From contig NZ_JARKNA010000017.1 in assembly GCF_029360765.1 (NCBI RefSeq), positions 62,001 to 126,000 of the forward strand: DNA of 64,000 nucleotides, written 5' to 3'. The notes beneath the pieces are model-generated. The model did no database searches. It saw only the letters and a list, made by a program, of their open reading frames with translations, and had not been told where the DNA came from. Made by a program: the position numbers and the translations under genes. Below, piece after piece: positions 53,145-61,670 of this stretch. The first letter of the stretch is position 1, and each line of letters opens with the position of its first letter. Origin of the DNA: Terrimonas pollutisoli. GTDB lineage: Bacteria > Bacteroidota > Bacteroidia > Chitinophagales > Chitinophagaceae.

Positions 53145-53861
53145 TTAAAACCGTATAAGTCTTCCTGTGCCGTTGATATGTGTTGAAATAAGCGGTGAGC
53201 CATTGAAGAAAACAGAGCCACTTCCGTCGATAGTAACATCCAGCCTGTCTGATACTTTTACTTTGATATCACCTGACCCGATAATGCGGGCGGTAACATT
53301 TTTTGAGCTGATAGCGGAAAGATCAATTTTAGCGCTGCCATCTGTTTTTAGCTTTTCATTGGTTGTGAAACCACCCGTTGCTGATATTCTACCCGATTGT
53401 TTTGATTCTGCTTCGATAGCATTTGCTTCAACATGTTGCAAAACGATATCTCCTGAACCGCTGCTACGCAAATAGAGGTTGTCGGTTTGAATAGCGTTGA
53501 GACAAATAATATTTCCCGATGTGTTTAATGAAAAACTATTTACACCCGGTCCTGATACATTGATACGGATACTTTCGTCATTGTCATATGTTTTACCATT
53601 ACGGTATCTTACAACAAGCCGGCCGTCATTCACGTTTGTTTCCAGTACATCATGAATGCTTGCTTTTGCACTCACTTCTACCTTCCAGGCGTCCGCATTC
53701 TGATAATATACATTGCCATTCATCTGCAGGTCAATACCCGAAAAATTGTTTACCGTTCTCGTTTCTGTTCTTATCGGTCCTTCACCGATGACTTCTTTTT
53801 TGCAGGATACCATGCCCGCGGCTATTGTGATACACAAGGCCATTTTAGTTACAAGTTTCAT
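53145..53861 (-). CDS. Head-GIN-domain (DUF2807) lipoprotein
   Basis: 238 residues. The lipoprotein signal has MVSC as lipobox. The rest is the auto-transporter-adhesin-like beta-solenoid of DUF2807: VNNFSGIDLQMNGNVYYQ, the sequence VSGPGVNSFSLNTSGNI, LRSSGSGDIVLQHVEAN, AKIDLSAISSKNVTARIIGSGDIKV, with repeated SGSGDI/GSGDI rungs. GIN-domain proteins are cell-surface or periplasmic proteins of unknown role, often near two-component genes. Here a LytS/LytTR pair lies just beyond the next gene on the opposite strand. Confidence 0.9.
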   Translation of the reverse strand: MKLVTKMALCITIAAGMVSCKKEVIGEGPIRTETRTVNNFSGIDLQMNGNVYYQNADAWKVEVSAKASIHDVLETNVNDGRLVVRYRNGKTYDNDESIRINVSGPGVNSFSLNTSGNIICLNAIQTDNLYLRSSGSGDIVLQHVEANAIEAESKQSGRISATGGFTTNEKLKTDGSAKIDLSAISSKNVTARIIGSGDIKVKVSDRLDVTIDGSGSVFFNGSPLISTHINGTGRLIRF

Positions 53862-53907
53862 TTGATTTTAGTTTAATGATTATGATTAAATAATTAGTGA
53901 ATACATT

Positions 53908-54585
53908 TTATCGTTTATAAAGCGGGGATCTTTTCAACAGGTATTGTATGCCGTATTTGTAAGCATCTGTTCCTGACAGGATAGATCGTCTCGACTTGCT
54001 GAAGATGTTTTCGCCTTTGTCGTTATATATGTCAAGGTCAATATTGGTACTTAGTTCCTGCCTGGTCCTGGAATGACCCGTGGTTTGTGTTCTGTTATTA
54101 TTTCTGTGATGGTGTCTATTGTCGTACCTGTGGTCATGGTTATACCTGTGATCATGCCTGTTGCCAAAGTCACGCCTGTTGGTACGGGTGACAGTAGTTT
54201 CGCCGACAAATTCCTGGCTTACTATTCCCATCAGCACATACTCGACCCGCAATATCCCGGCGAGTTCTTTTGGAGTGAATTCCCTGAAGTTTGATTCGTT
54301 CACACCATTTCTTCTCAGTAATGCATTTGTTTCAGCCGGATCCTGGAATTTGAATTCCGTCGCGTCGCTTCTTAAATAGTCATGAGCAATATTTTGAAGG
54401 CGATAGCGCATTTCATCCAATTTTATGTCATTGCCCTCGCCGACATAAGTAATAGGCAGGATCGCTACTTTGTTTTCTGCGCTTACAGTACGAAGAACTG
54501 CCTGTGTTTGTGCCTTTGTTGCTACGCTGACTACTATAAGAAGTACCAGTGCAAAGGAATTGATAAGGTTGTTAAGATGTTTCAT
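53908..54585 (-). CDS. Secreted protein with CsgG-like N-terminal part and His-rich linker
   Basis: 225 residues with a signal peptide (LINSFALVLLIVVSVATKAQ). Residues about 35-125 (KVAILPITYVGEGNDIK, NFREFTPKELAGILRVEYVLMGIVSQEF) resemble the nucleotide-binding-like fold of CsgG/GNA1162-type lipoproteins, in which a protein asks whether a factor is present through VLMG-type strands; this likeness is moderate. A low-complexity segment follows, RHDHRYNHDHRYDNRHHHRN, suited to metal binding. The C-terminal part (LDIYNDKGENIFSKSRRSIL) is again beta. Function unknown. It lies at the head of the three-gene minus-strand envelope group. Confidence 0.6.
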   Translation of the reverse strand: MKHLNNLINSFALVLLIVVSVATKAQTQAVLRTVSAENKVAILPITYVGEGNDIKLDEMRYRLQNIAHDYLRSDATEFKFQDPAETNALLRRNGVNESNFREFTPKELAGILRVEYVLMGIVSQEFVGETTVTRTNRRDFGNRHDHRYNHDHRYDNRHHHRNNNRTQTTGHSRTRQELSTNIDLDIYNDKGENIFSKSRRSILSGTDAYKYGIQYLLKRSPLYKR

Positions 54586-54626
54586 GTGTAATTTTTTAGT
54601 TTTTGTTTTTGTTACATGGAATTCGT

Positions 54627-54673
54627 CATAAAATTTTCATCGCTGTTTGGCATAATAGCTCGAAAATTTTATG
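54627..54673. promoter_or_regulatory. 12-base inverted repeat in a divergent promoter region
   Basis: CATAAAATTTTC (54627-54638) and GAAAATTTTATG (54662-54673) form a perfect inverted repeat with a 23-base spacer, 42 bases upstream of the His-rich protein gene and inside the 348-base gap before the LytS gene. It may be an operator for the adjacent LytTR regulator or another dimeric factor. The rest of that gap shows no other gene. Confidence 0.4.
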
Positions 54674-54933
54674 GCTCATTTCATTTGTTAACTTTTGATT
54701 TGTTTATTTTTTTGTCGATTTGATTTCAGGAGCAAAACTAACCGGCTGACAAAGGGGTAATTGATTCATTTATACCAACAGCCTTAGCAATTCTACCAAA
54801 CTTGTTTTGGCTGGCAAAAGACTCGCAAACCGGTAAAGAGAGACCAGAAACGGTCAAATCAGTGTTTTGTATAACAAAAGCAGCAATTCGTATAATAATC
54901 GCTCTAGGGGATTGTGATTTGGTAGTTTTGGCT

Positions 54934-56025
54934 ATGCAAAATAATCAAGCGATAGTGACGCCCTTTAATAACCCCCTGATACGGTTTATTGTAGAGCGTA
55001 AATACAGTTGGATCCGCCATACACTATTTATTACAGTGGGTTTTGTTCTTGCCTTTAAAGGCGATGTAGATATGCTCGATCGCATGAATGCCTCCGGTAA
55101 AGTAAGACAATCCATTTATCTTATGGACTTCCTGATGTTTATCTCTATCATGTCAATACTCTATTTTGTTATTCTTGTTTTGATACCCCACTTCTTGTTT
55201 CGCTCAAAATTGGTTTTATTCTTTTTAAGCTGTGTCATTCTTTTTTTCCTGATCTACGTAATCTCTTATTTACTGGAACTATTTTTTTTGAGACCCTTTA
55301 TTCCCTATAGCGACGTATACCAGTATACCGATTTCTCCGTAGTGGATATTATTCAAAAATCTTTGGTTGTGGCGGTAATGATGGGGTGCATGATAGGCTT
55401 GAAAGTATTTAAAAAATGGATCATCGATGTGCAGCGAATGAATGAATTGCAACAGGCTAACCTGAAAACCGAACTGGAACAACTAAAAAGCCAGATCAAT
55501 CCTCACTTTTTATTTAACACCCTAAACAACCTGCATGTTCTTACCAAAACTGACCCTGAAAAAGCTTCACAGGTAATATTAGGATTATCCGATTTGCTGC
55601 GGTATCAACTTTATGACAGTGCCAGGGAAAAAATTCAATTATCAAAGGATATTACTTTTATTCACAACCTGCTCACCATGGAAAAATTAAGAAAGGATGA
55701 TTTCACATATGAAGTAAATACAGAAGGAAAAATAGATGGGATATCCGTACCGCCATTCCTTTTCATCCCTTTTGTAGAAAATGCCATCAAGCATGGAGCA
55801 TCTACTGTTGGACATTCGTACCTTACGCTACATTTCCGCATTACTGAACACCAATTGCATTTTACTTCGGAAAATTCCAAACCCCCTGTAAAGACAAACG
55901 GAATAGGAGGCCTGGGCCTGAAAAATATCAAAAGAAGACTGGAGTTGTTATACCCCGGTAATCATACCCTGGAGATAACAGATAAGAAAGATAAATATAT
56001 TGTAAACCTTATTATCCCCGTATGA
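54934..56025 (+). CDS. LytS-family sensor histidine kinase (copy 1)
   Basis: 363 residues from the ATG at 54934; the longer open frame upstream (to 54802) looks non-coding. The N-terminal half has four membrane helices (LFITVGFVLAF, FLMFISIMSILYFVILVLI, LVLFFLSCVILFFLIYVI, SLVVAVMMGCMIGL). A coiled linker leads to QLKSQINPHFLFNTLNNL with the phospho-accepting His near 190 and then the ATPase with FIPFVENAIKHG and GIGGLGLKNIKRRLELLY. It probably phosphorylates the LytTR regulator whose ATG overlaps its stop (ATGA). A TAGTTTTG box sits three bases before the start. A paralogous pair follows at 59629. Confidence 0.93.
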   Translation: MQNNQAIVTPFNNPLIRFIVERKYSWIRHTLFITVGFVLAFKGDVDMLDRMNASGKVRQSIYLMDFLMFISIMSILYFVILVLIPHFLFRSKLVLFFLSCVILFFLIYVISYLLELFFLRPFIPYSDVYQYTDFSVVDIIQKSLVVAVMMGCMIGLKVFKKWIIDVQRMNELQQANLKTELEQLKSQINPHFLFNTLNNLHVLTKTDPEKASQVILGLSDLLRYQLYDSAREKIQLSKDITFIHNLLTMEKLRKDDFTYEVNTEGKIDGISVPPFLFIPFVENAIKHGASTVGHSYLTLHFRITEHQLHFTSENSKPPVKTNGIGGLGLKNIKRRLELLYPGNHTLEITDKKDKYIVNLIIPV

Positions 56026-56747
56026 ACTGTATTGTTGTTGATGACGAACCGCTTGCGAGGCAGGGAATGGAAATGAATATTGCCAGCATTGCCTCTTTGC
56101 AGTTGCTTGGATCATTCAGCAATGCACTGGCTGCAAGCGATTTTCTGCGTAAAGAAAGCATTGACCTGATGTTTCTCGACATCAATATGCCCGAACTGAG
56201 TGGATTAGACTTTTTAAAATCGTTGCGGGACGCACCGTTGGTGATATTTACTACCGCTTATCCGCAATATGCATTAGAGAGTTATGAACTGGATGCCATT
56301 GACTACTTAGTAAAACCAATACGCATTGAGCGCTTTCTGAAGGCAGTGAACAAAGCTGAAAATCATTTGAGGCTATTGCAACAGGAGGCCAGCAACAGCC
56401 AGGTAGAGAAGATCGAAGATGATTTTGTTTTCATCAAAGCCGACAGGAAATATTTCAAGATTTATTTCAAAGACATCCTTTATATCGAAGGCTTAAAGGA
56501 TTACGTAATTATTTACACTGCTGCTGATAACAAGATCATCACTTCGATGAATGTCAAAACGATCGCAGCTCAACTGCCTACATCTCTTTTTGCAAGGGTT
56601 AGCAAATCGTATGTCGTCAATGTATTGCATATTACCTCTTTTGACAACGAACTGGTCTATATCCAGAACAATGAAATACCGATCGGTCAAAGTTTTAAAG
56701 ACGATTTTATCAGGCAATATATTGAAGGGAAAATTGTCAAACGGTAG
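56022..56747 (+). CDS. LytTR-family response regulator (copy 1)
   Basis: 241 residues. The receiver domain has the acidic pair VVDDEPLA, the phospho-Asp53 in LMFLDINMPEL, FTTAYPQYALESYELDAIDYLVKPI for Thr and Lys. The C-terminal LytTR DNA-binding domain (about 145-240) has DDFVFIKADRKYFKIYFKDI, YIEGLKDYVIIYT and SYVVNVLHI. Start overlaps the kinase stop by four bases, so they are translationally coupled. It may regulate the neighbouring serine hydrolase or the envelope genes upstream; that is inference. Confidence 0.95.
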   Translation: MNCIVVDDEPLARQGMEMNIASIASLQLLGSFSNALAASDFLRKESIDLMFLDINMPELSGLDFLKSLRDAPLVIFTTAYPQYALESYELDAIDYLVKPIRIERFLKAVNKAENHLRLLQQEASNSQVEKIEDDFVFIKADRKYFKIYFKDILYIEGLKDYVIIYTAADNKIITSMNVKTIAAQLPTSLFARVSKSYVVNVLHITSFDNELVYIQNNEIPIGQSFKDDFIRQYIEGKIVKR

Positions 56748-56832
56748 ATGTTGAACCATACTTCAGTCCCTGTTACCCGACCATTTTTAAAACGAGGCTT
56801 TCCGTCTTTTCATTTTTTAAATATTTAAAACA

Positions 56833-58005
56833 ATGAAGCAATTTTTTTTAACGATAACGTGTATGTTATCCGTTGTTTTTTATTCAAAAGCACAAAGTAG
56901 TGCTACTAAAAAAACATGCGTGGCAGATGTAGAGCTGAATAACAACTATTCGAAAGCGTCAGATCTCCAGTCGGCCATGGATAAACATACGGTAAAAGAC
57001 CTACCGGGATTATCATTGGCTGTCTACTCTGAAGTAGAAGGTTGGTGGGCCGGAGCATCAGGCTATGCCAGGTTGGAATCGAAAACACCCATGACCATTT
57101 GTAACCTGCAATACCTGCAGAGTGTATCCAAAACTTATATGGCCGTAGCGATTCTTCAATTGCATGAAGAAAAGAAAATCGTACTGGATGCTCCTATTAC
57201 CAAATATCTTGCAGCAAAGCATACCCGGTATGTTAAAGATGCCGATAAGATAACGGTACGCATGCTGCTCAATCATACATCGGGTATTGCCGAATATATT
57301 TCCCACCCAAAATATACTGAGTACGTTATTTTGCAACCCACCAAAGTTTTTCCTGTGGAAGATGCACTCCAGCTTTTGAAAGGAGAAGAACCACAGTTTG
57401 CACCCGGCAGCAAGTATAGCTATACCAATACTAATTATTTGTTGCTGGCTATGATCGGGGATGCCATAACAGGCAATCATGCCCAATACATTATTAAACA
57501 TATTTTTCAGCCGCTGCAGATGAATCATTCCCATTATCATCCTGAAAAAATGCAAATGAACCATCCTGAATTACCGGACTCTTATTGGGATATCTTAAGT
57601 ACCGGAAGACCTGCGAATATTACACCTATGCAGCAGGCCAATGTTGCCCCACTAAAAGGAGATGATGGCGTTGTAAGTACAACTGTAGATGCCGTTAAGT
57701 TTCTAAAAGGCTTAATGGAAGGAAAATTATTAAAAGATTCGTCCATGAAACTGATGCAGCAGTGGGTAAATAATGATGAAGGCAAACCGGTTTATGGATT
57801 TGGCCTGATTCATTTTGACCTGGAAGGCGTCATTGGCTATGGGCATGGGGGAGGAGGATTAGGCGCGGGCTGTGTATTGTTATATGTCCCGTCTAAAAAG
57901 CTATACCTGTTCCTGGCAACCAATATAGGCGTAGTAGTGGAAGGCCGTGGAGGAATAAAAGCAAATGATGCTAAAAATGAAATATTAACCATATTATTAA
58001 AATGA
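56833..58005 (+). CDS. Secreted serine hydrolase (class C beta-lactamase/DD-peptidase fold)
   Basis: 390 residues with a signal peptide (MKQFFLTITCMLSVVFYSKAQ). The active-site Ser-x-x-Lys is SVSK (97-100), Tyr-x-Asn is in YSYTNTNYLLL near 197, and the third motif is GYGHGGGG. This is the beta-lactamase-related penicillin-binding fold, including D-aminopeptidases, esterases and EstB. The natural substrate is probably a D-amino-acid peptide or ester in the periplasm. It starts 85 bases after the LytTR gene, so it may be in the same operon and a target of that regulator. Confidence 0.9.
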   Translation: MKQFFLTITCMLSVVFYSKAQSSATKKTCVADVELNNNYSKASDLQSAMDKHTVKDLPGLSLAVYSEVEGWWAGASGYARLESKTPMTICNLQYLQSVSKTYMAVAILQLHEEKKIVLDAPITKYLAAKHTRYVKDADKITVRMLLNHTSGIAEYISHPKYTEYVILQPTKVFPVEDALQLLKGEEPQFAPGSKYSYTNTNYLLLAMIGDAITGNHAQYIIKHIFQPLQMNHSHYHPEKMQMNHPELPDSYWDILSTGRPANITPMQQANVAPLKGDDGVVSTTVDAVKFLKGLMEGKLLKDSSMKLMQQWVNNDEGKPVYGFGLIHFDLEGVIGYGHGGGGLGAGCVLLYVPSKKLYLFLATNIGVVVEGRGGIKANDAKNEILTILLK

Positions 58006-58127
58006 TATTCGTGATTAAACCAGGGTTTCTCGCAGCAACGCAGCGTTTTCCGTGTCGATCGCCGCAAAGAACACCAGCTTTTTTGTTTGCAATCTTTATA
58101 TAAACTTTGCGCCTTTGAAAGAAAGCT

Positions 58128-58802
58128 ATGGCAATCAATAAAGACGCATATCAACAGATTATTTCGGAGCTCCAACCCAAAAACATAACATTGGTCGCTG
58201 TTTCCAAAACAAAGCCGGTTACCGAGATACAAGAAATGTATGAACTGGGCCAGAGGGATTTTGGTGAAAACTATGTACAGGAGCTTGCAGATAAAGAATC
58301 ACAATTACCAAAAGATATACGCTGGCATTTCATTGGCCATTTGCAAAGCAATAAAGTAAAATATATTGCGCCTTTTGTTCACTTAATACACGGTGTGGAT
58401 AGCTTTAAATTGCTGAACGAAGTGAATAAGCAGGCATTAAAATATAAAAGGGTAATAGATGTGTTGCTGCAGGTTCACATTGCACAGGAGGAAACAAAGT
58501 TTGGAATGAATGAAGCAGAGCTGAAATCAGCGATTGATGAGTTTGAGAAATTGAAATTAGAAAATGTGCGGATCTGCGGATTAATGGGAATGGCTTCTTT
58601 TACTGATAACGAAACAACTATAAAGAAGGAGTTTCAGTTTCTCAAAGGCCTCTTTGATAAACACGCCAAATTGCCAATTGCCAATTGCCAATTACAAATT
58701 CTTTCTATGGGCATGAGTAGCGATTATAAGATTGCGATAGAGGAAGGCAGTAATATGGTCAGGATTGGAAGTTTGCTTTTTGGTGAAAGAAATTATCAAT
58801 AG
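58128..58802 (+). CDS. yggS: YggS-family pyridoxal-phosphate homeostasis protein
   Basis: 224 residues. PLP Lys is at residue 27 in LVAVSKTKP; FGENYVQEL, HFIGHLQSNKVKYI, LQVHIAQEETKFGM, ICGLMGMAS and SMGMSSDYKIAIEEGSNMVRIGSLLFG complete the alanine-racemase-like barrel. It binds PLP and buffers its supply. A three-copy ATTGCCA tandem repeat near the C-terminus encodes LPIANCQLQIL in place of the usual variable segment. A change of one copy would shift the frame. Convergent with the intradiol gene. Confidence 0.95.
   Translation: MAINKDAYQQIISELQPKNITLVAVSKTKPVTEIQEMYELGQRDFGENYVQELADKESQLPKDIRWHFIGHLQSNKVKYIAPFVHLIHGVDSFKLLNEVNKQALKYKRVIDVLLQVHIAQEETKFGMNEAELKSAIDEFEKLKLENVRICGLMGMASFTDNETTIKKEFQFLKGLFDKHAKLPIANCQLQILSMGMSSDYKIAIEEGSNMVRIGSLLFGERNYQ
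58670..58697. repeat. Three-copy ATTGCCA tandem repeat inside yggS
   Basis: ATTGCCA occurs three times in a row (58670-58690), followed by two decayed units to 58697. It lies in the coding sequence; one unit is 7 bases, so the loss or gain of a unit would frameshift the C-terminal 35 residues. Confidence 0.8.
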
Positions 58803-58812
58803 TAGCTCCTTT

Positions 58813-59460
58813 TTACTTTTTTGGATAGTCAGGAACATTCAACCCGAGGATGATGTTCCGTGTGGCCCGGAGCATCCCGTCTTTCATTACGGGTTTTATT
58901 ATCCCATTACCACCTCTTGGTGGACGATTTGATTTTTCTTCCTGCAGGTAAGGGTCACCTTCAAATAAATATTCGTCTATCCAATATTCATGCAAGTCCG
59001 GTTCCTTTATGGTGGGATGAATATGTTTGGGATTTCGGCTGTTTGGATAGGAGGCGGGAACCAGTGTATAGAATTTGTAAAAACCATCTTTGTCCGTTTT
59101 TACCCAACCACGGATAAATCCATGTCTCCTGGCCCAGCCTTTTTCATCTCCTTTTGTTGGATATATACCTTTTTGATCTGTATGATAAACGTAAAGTACA
59201 ACATCGGATGCGGGAGTTTTGCCATCACTTTGGTATATCACACCGCTGATTTCGATTTTGGGACCGGGATCATTAAAATCCGGGAGAGTGTCTATATTAT
59301 TTAATTGGTCAAAGGGGATGGGGCTTTCATGGATTGCTTCGCAACCCTCACAACTACCACCAACCAATTTATTCTGCGTCGCTGGCTTGTTGCTGGTTTT
59401 TGGGGAACAGCCGGTCATCACATTGCCCAGAATCATCACCAGCATGATCAATCGTGTCAT
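58813..59460 (-). CDS. Intradiol ring-cleavage dioxygenase-like lipoprotein
   Basis: 215 residues. A lipoprotein signal (MLVMILGNVMTGC) precedes GGSCEGCEAIHESP. The core resembles the beta-sandwich of intradiol (protocatechuate 3,4-) dioxygenases: ISGVIYQSDGKTPASDVVLYVYHTD with a candidate Tyr ligand, RGWVKTDKDGFYKFYTLVPASYP, and RNPKHIHPTIKEP with two candidate His ligands to Fe(III). Envelope-anchored intradiol-like proteins are common in Bacteroidota but their substrate is unknown. No aromatic degradation genes are adjacent. It faces yggS from the opposite strand. Confidence 0.85.
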   Translation of the reverse strand: MTRLIMLVMILGNVMTGCSPKTSNKPATQNKLVGGSCEGCEAIHESPIPFDQLNNIDTLPDFNDPGPKIEISGVIYQSDGKTPASDVVLYVYHTDQKGIYPTKGDEKGWARRHGFIRGWVKTDKDGFYKFYTLVPASYPNSRNPKHIHPTIKEPDLHEYWIDEYLFEGDPYLQEEKSNRPPRGGNGIIKPVMKDGMLRATRNIILGLNVPDYPKK

Positions 59461-59628
59461 TTTGCTTGATTTGTATAATAAAGCTCAGCCCATTTTTACC
59501 CTGTTCCCAAATTCTTTACACTAAAGGAAACAATGGCTTGATGAATGGAGACCTGCATTTTATCCTGTAAAAGCCACATTTAGTGTAAAGTTTTTTACCA
59601 ACGGTAAAGCGTAAATTTATTTTGTCAT

Positions 59629-60654
59629 ATGCAAAACAGGCCTTTACTAAAATATAAGCTTCATCATGTTTTTTTCTGGATGCTCGTATTCGGGGTCTGG
59701 TATTTTTTACGTTACGAAGACTACGCCGTTCCGGGCCGGGCCTTTACTATAACGCTTATAAAGGTGATCGATCTGGCACTGATGATCTATATTACCAATT
59801 ATGTATTATTACCCAAACTTTTTTACAAGAAAAAGTATGCCTTGTTTGTTTTATGTTTTGTCTTGTTAGTGGTAACGAGCAGCGTTCTGAAAATGAATAT
59901 TCTTGGGCGGATCATGGATGCGCCACAGCTTTATAGCCTGTCCGGCGATTTGAAAAGGAGGATCTATGATAATGTGTTACCCCATTTCTTCCTGGTGATA
60001 GCCGGAGCTGCTGTTAAACTAATGATTGACTACTCCCGTTTACAACAACGGATGGCAGAGACGGCAAAAGAGAAAGCGGAAGCTGAATTGAATTTTTTGA
60101 AATCACAGATCAATCCGCATTTTTTATTTAATTCGCTGAACTCCGTTTATTTCCTGATTGATAAGAATAATACAGAAGCAAGAGAGTCATTACATAAGTT
60201 TTCTGATATGCTCAGGTATCAGTTGTATGAAATGAAAGGAGACAAAATACCCGTGGAAAGAGAAATCAATTATCTAAAGGATTATGTAGACTTGCAAAAA
60301 CTGAGGAAAGATGATGCCTTTTCTGTTTACTTCAATTGCTCACCAACTGTTGCCGGGTTTTCGATTGAGCCATTGTTGTTGGTTCCATTTGTAGAGAATG
60401 CTTTCAAACATGTTTCTTCCCATGCTGAAAAAGAAAATTTCATCAGGTTTAACCTGGACCGGCACAACGGGCAAATGATTTTTTCAGCCGAGAATTCAAA
60501 AGATAAAGAAAGAACAAATGATACCTATAGCGGTATTGGATTAAATAATGTAAAAAGAAGATTGGAGTTACTCTATCCCGGCAGGCATGAGCTGACGATT
60601 AGAGATGAAGAGAATGTTTATAAGGTAAACCTGAAAATTAAAATCGACATTTAA
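59629..60654 (+). CDS. LytS-family sensor histidine kinase (copy 2)
   Basis: 341 residues. Four membrane helices occupy the first 135 residues (FFWMLVFGVWYFL, LIKVIDLALMIYIT, YALFVLCFVLLVVTSS, HFFLVIAGAAVKLMI). A coiled linker ends LNFLKSQINPHFLFNSLNSVYF, with the predicted phospho-His at 164. The ATPase has LVPFVENAFKHV and YSGIGLNNVKRRLELLYPG. Paralogous to the copy at 54934. Its presumed partner, a LytTR regulator, begins 18 bases downstream. There is no recognisable ligand-binding domain, so the signal is likely sensed in the membrane. Confidence 0.94.
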   Translation: MQNRPLLKYKLHHVFFWMLVFGVWYFLRYEDYAVPGRAFTITLIKVIDLALMIYITNYVLLPKLFYKKKYALFVLCFVLLVVTSSVLKMNILGRIMDAPQLYSLSGDLKRRIYDNVLPHFFLVIAGAAVKLMIDYSRLQQRMAETAKEKAEAELNFLKSQINPHFLFNSLNSVYFLIDKNNTEARESLHKFSDMLRYQLYEMKGDKIPVEREINYLKDYVDLQKLRKDDAFSVYFNCSPTVAGFSIEPLLLVPFVENAFKHVSSHAEKENFIRFNLDRHNGQMIFSAENSKDKERTNDTYSGIGLNNVKRRLELLYPGRHELTIRDEENVYKVNLKIKIDI

Positions 60655-60672
60655 AAAGAAGGAGGAGGCGTT

Positions 60673-61395
60673 ATGAAAATAAGTTGTATCATCATTGATG
60701 ACGAGCCTCTTGCCAGGAAAGGATTAAAGGAGTATATCGCAGATGTTGATTTCCTGGAGCTGGCGGGTGAATTTGATAGTCCGTTAAAGGCGACCGGGCT
60801 TATCAGCAATGGGAAAGTGCAATTGATTCTTTTGGATATCCAAATGCCCAAAATCACCGGTATCGACTTTTTTAAAACATTGCAAACACCTCCGCCGGTA
60901 ATATTTACAACTGCTTATCCGCAACATGCTTTGGAGGGCTTTGAATTGAATGCATTAGATTATTTAGTGAAACCAATTTCATTCGACCGGTTTTTAAAAG
61001 CGGCATTAAAGGCGAAGGAGTACTACGAAGTGAGAGAAAAAAATCATGCGGAAACTAATCTTACTGCTACAAATTATTTTTTTATAAAGGCGGATAACAA
61101 GCTGGTAAAGATTTTATATGACGATATCCTGTTTGCTGAGGCACTGCAAAACTACGTGGTCATTCATACGAAAGATAAAAAGTATATTACTTACCTGACC
61201 TTTAAATCGGTGGAGGAATACCTGCCTCCGGAGAGGTTTATAAAAACACATAAATCTTATATTGTCGCCGCCGGCAAAATTGACAGTATCGAGGGTAGTA
61301 ATATCAGGATAGGAACACATGATATCCCGATCAGCCGTAACCTGAAAGAGGAAGTAATGGAAAAATTACTGAAAGGAAAATTTTTGAAGCGATGA
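60673..61395 (+). CDS. LytTR-family response regulator (copy 2)
   Basis: 240 residues. Receiver: IIIDDEPLARKG, phospho-Asp55 in LILLDIQMPK, then FTTAYPQHALEGFELNALDYLVKPI. The C-terminal LytTR domain has TNYFFIKADNKLVKILYDDI, FAEALQNYVVIHT and FIKTHKSYIVAAG. Unlike most genes here, it is preceded by an excellent Shine-Dalgarno run (GAAGGAGGAGG at 60658-60668). It is closely related to the regulator at 56022. The pair is isolated: the next gene is a convergent toxin gene. Confidence 0.95.
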   Translation: MKISCIIIDDEPLARKGLKEYIADVDFLELAGEFDSPLKATGLISNGKVQLILLDIQMPKITGIDFFKTLQTPPPVIFTTAYPQHALEGFELNALDYLVKPISFDRFLKAALKAKEYYEVREKNHAETNLTATNYFFIKADNKLVKILYDDILFAEALQNYVVIHTKDKKYITYLTFKSVEEYLPPERFIKTHKSYIVAAGKIDSIEGSNIRIGTHDIPISRNLKEEVMEKLLKGKFLKR

Positions 61396-61406
61396 ACGAT
61401 AATTTG

Positions 61407-61670
61407 TCATTCATAAATATCTTTTCGATGCCCCACGTCGACAATTATTATCGTTAGGATGTTATCTTCTATTTCATATATTATTCTATAGTCACCTTCC
61501 CTAATCCTGTAAGCATCCCTGCCTTTTAATTTTTTACAACCAGGAGGTCTGGGATCATCTTGAAGCTTCAACATTTTGTTTTCAAGTCTTGAAGCAGTTT
61601 TAGGTGGGAGTTTTAAAAGAACTTTTTGAACGGTTCGGGTGATAACGACAACATATCTTTTTTCAGGCAT
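61407..61670 (-). CDS. RelE/ParE-family toxin
   Basis: 87 residues, standard toxin size. It reads VVITRTVQKVLLKLPPKTASRLENKMLKL, then GCKKLKGRDAYRIREGDYRIIYEIEDNILTIIIVDVGHRKDIYE, the RelE/YoeB core with the basic RIREGDYRIIY strand and the C-terminal GHRKDIYE motif. It would cleave mRNA on ribosomes or inhibit gyrase if the ParE branch; the GHRKDIY ending favours the RelE-type. Its ATG overlaps the antitoxin gene by 8 bases, the usual coupling in type II modules. Confidence 0.92.
   Translation of the reverse strand: MPEKRYVVVITRTVQKVLLKLPPKTASRLENKMLKLQDDPRPPGCKKLKGRDAYRIREGDYRIIYEIEDNILTIIIVDVGHRKDIYE

Noticed and set aside
58670..58697. CRISPR array
   Set aside because: The only tandem repeats are short 7-base units without spacers; no cas genes are present.
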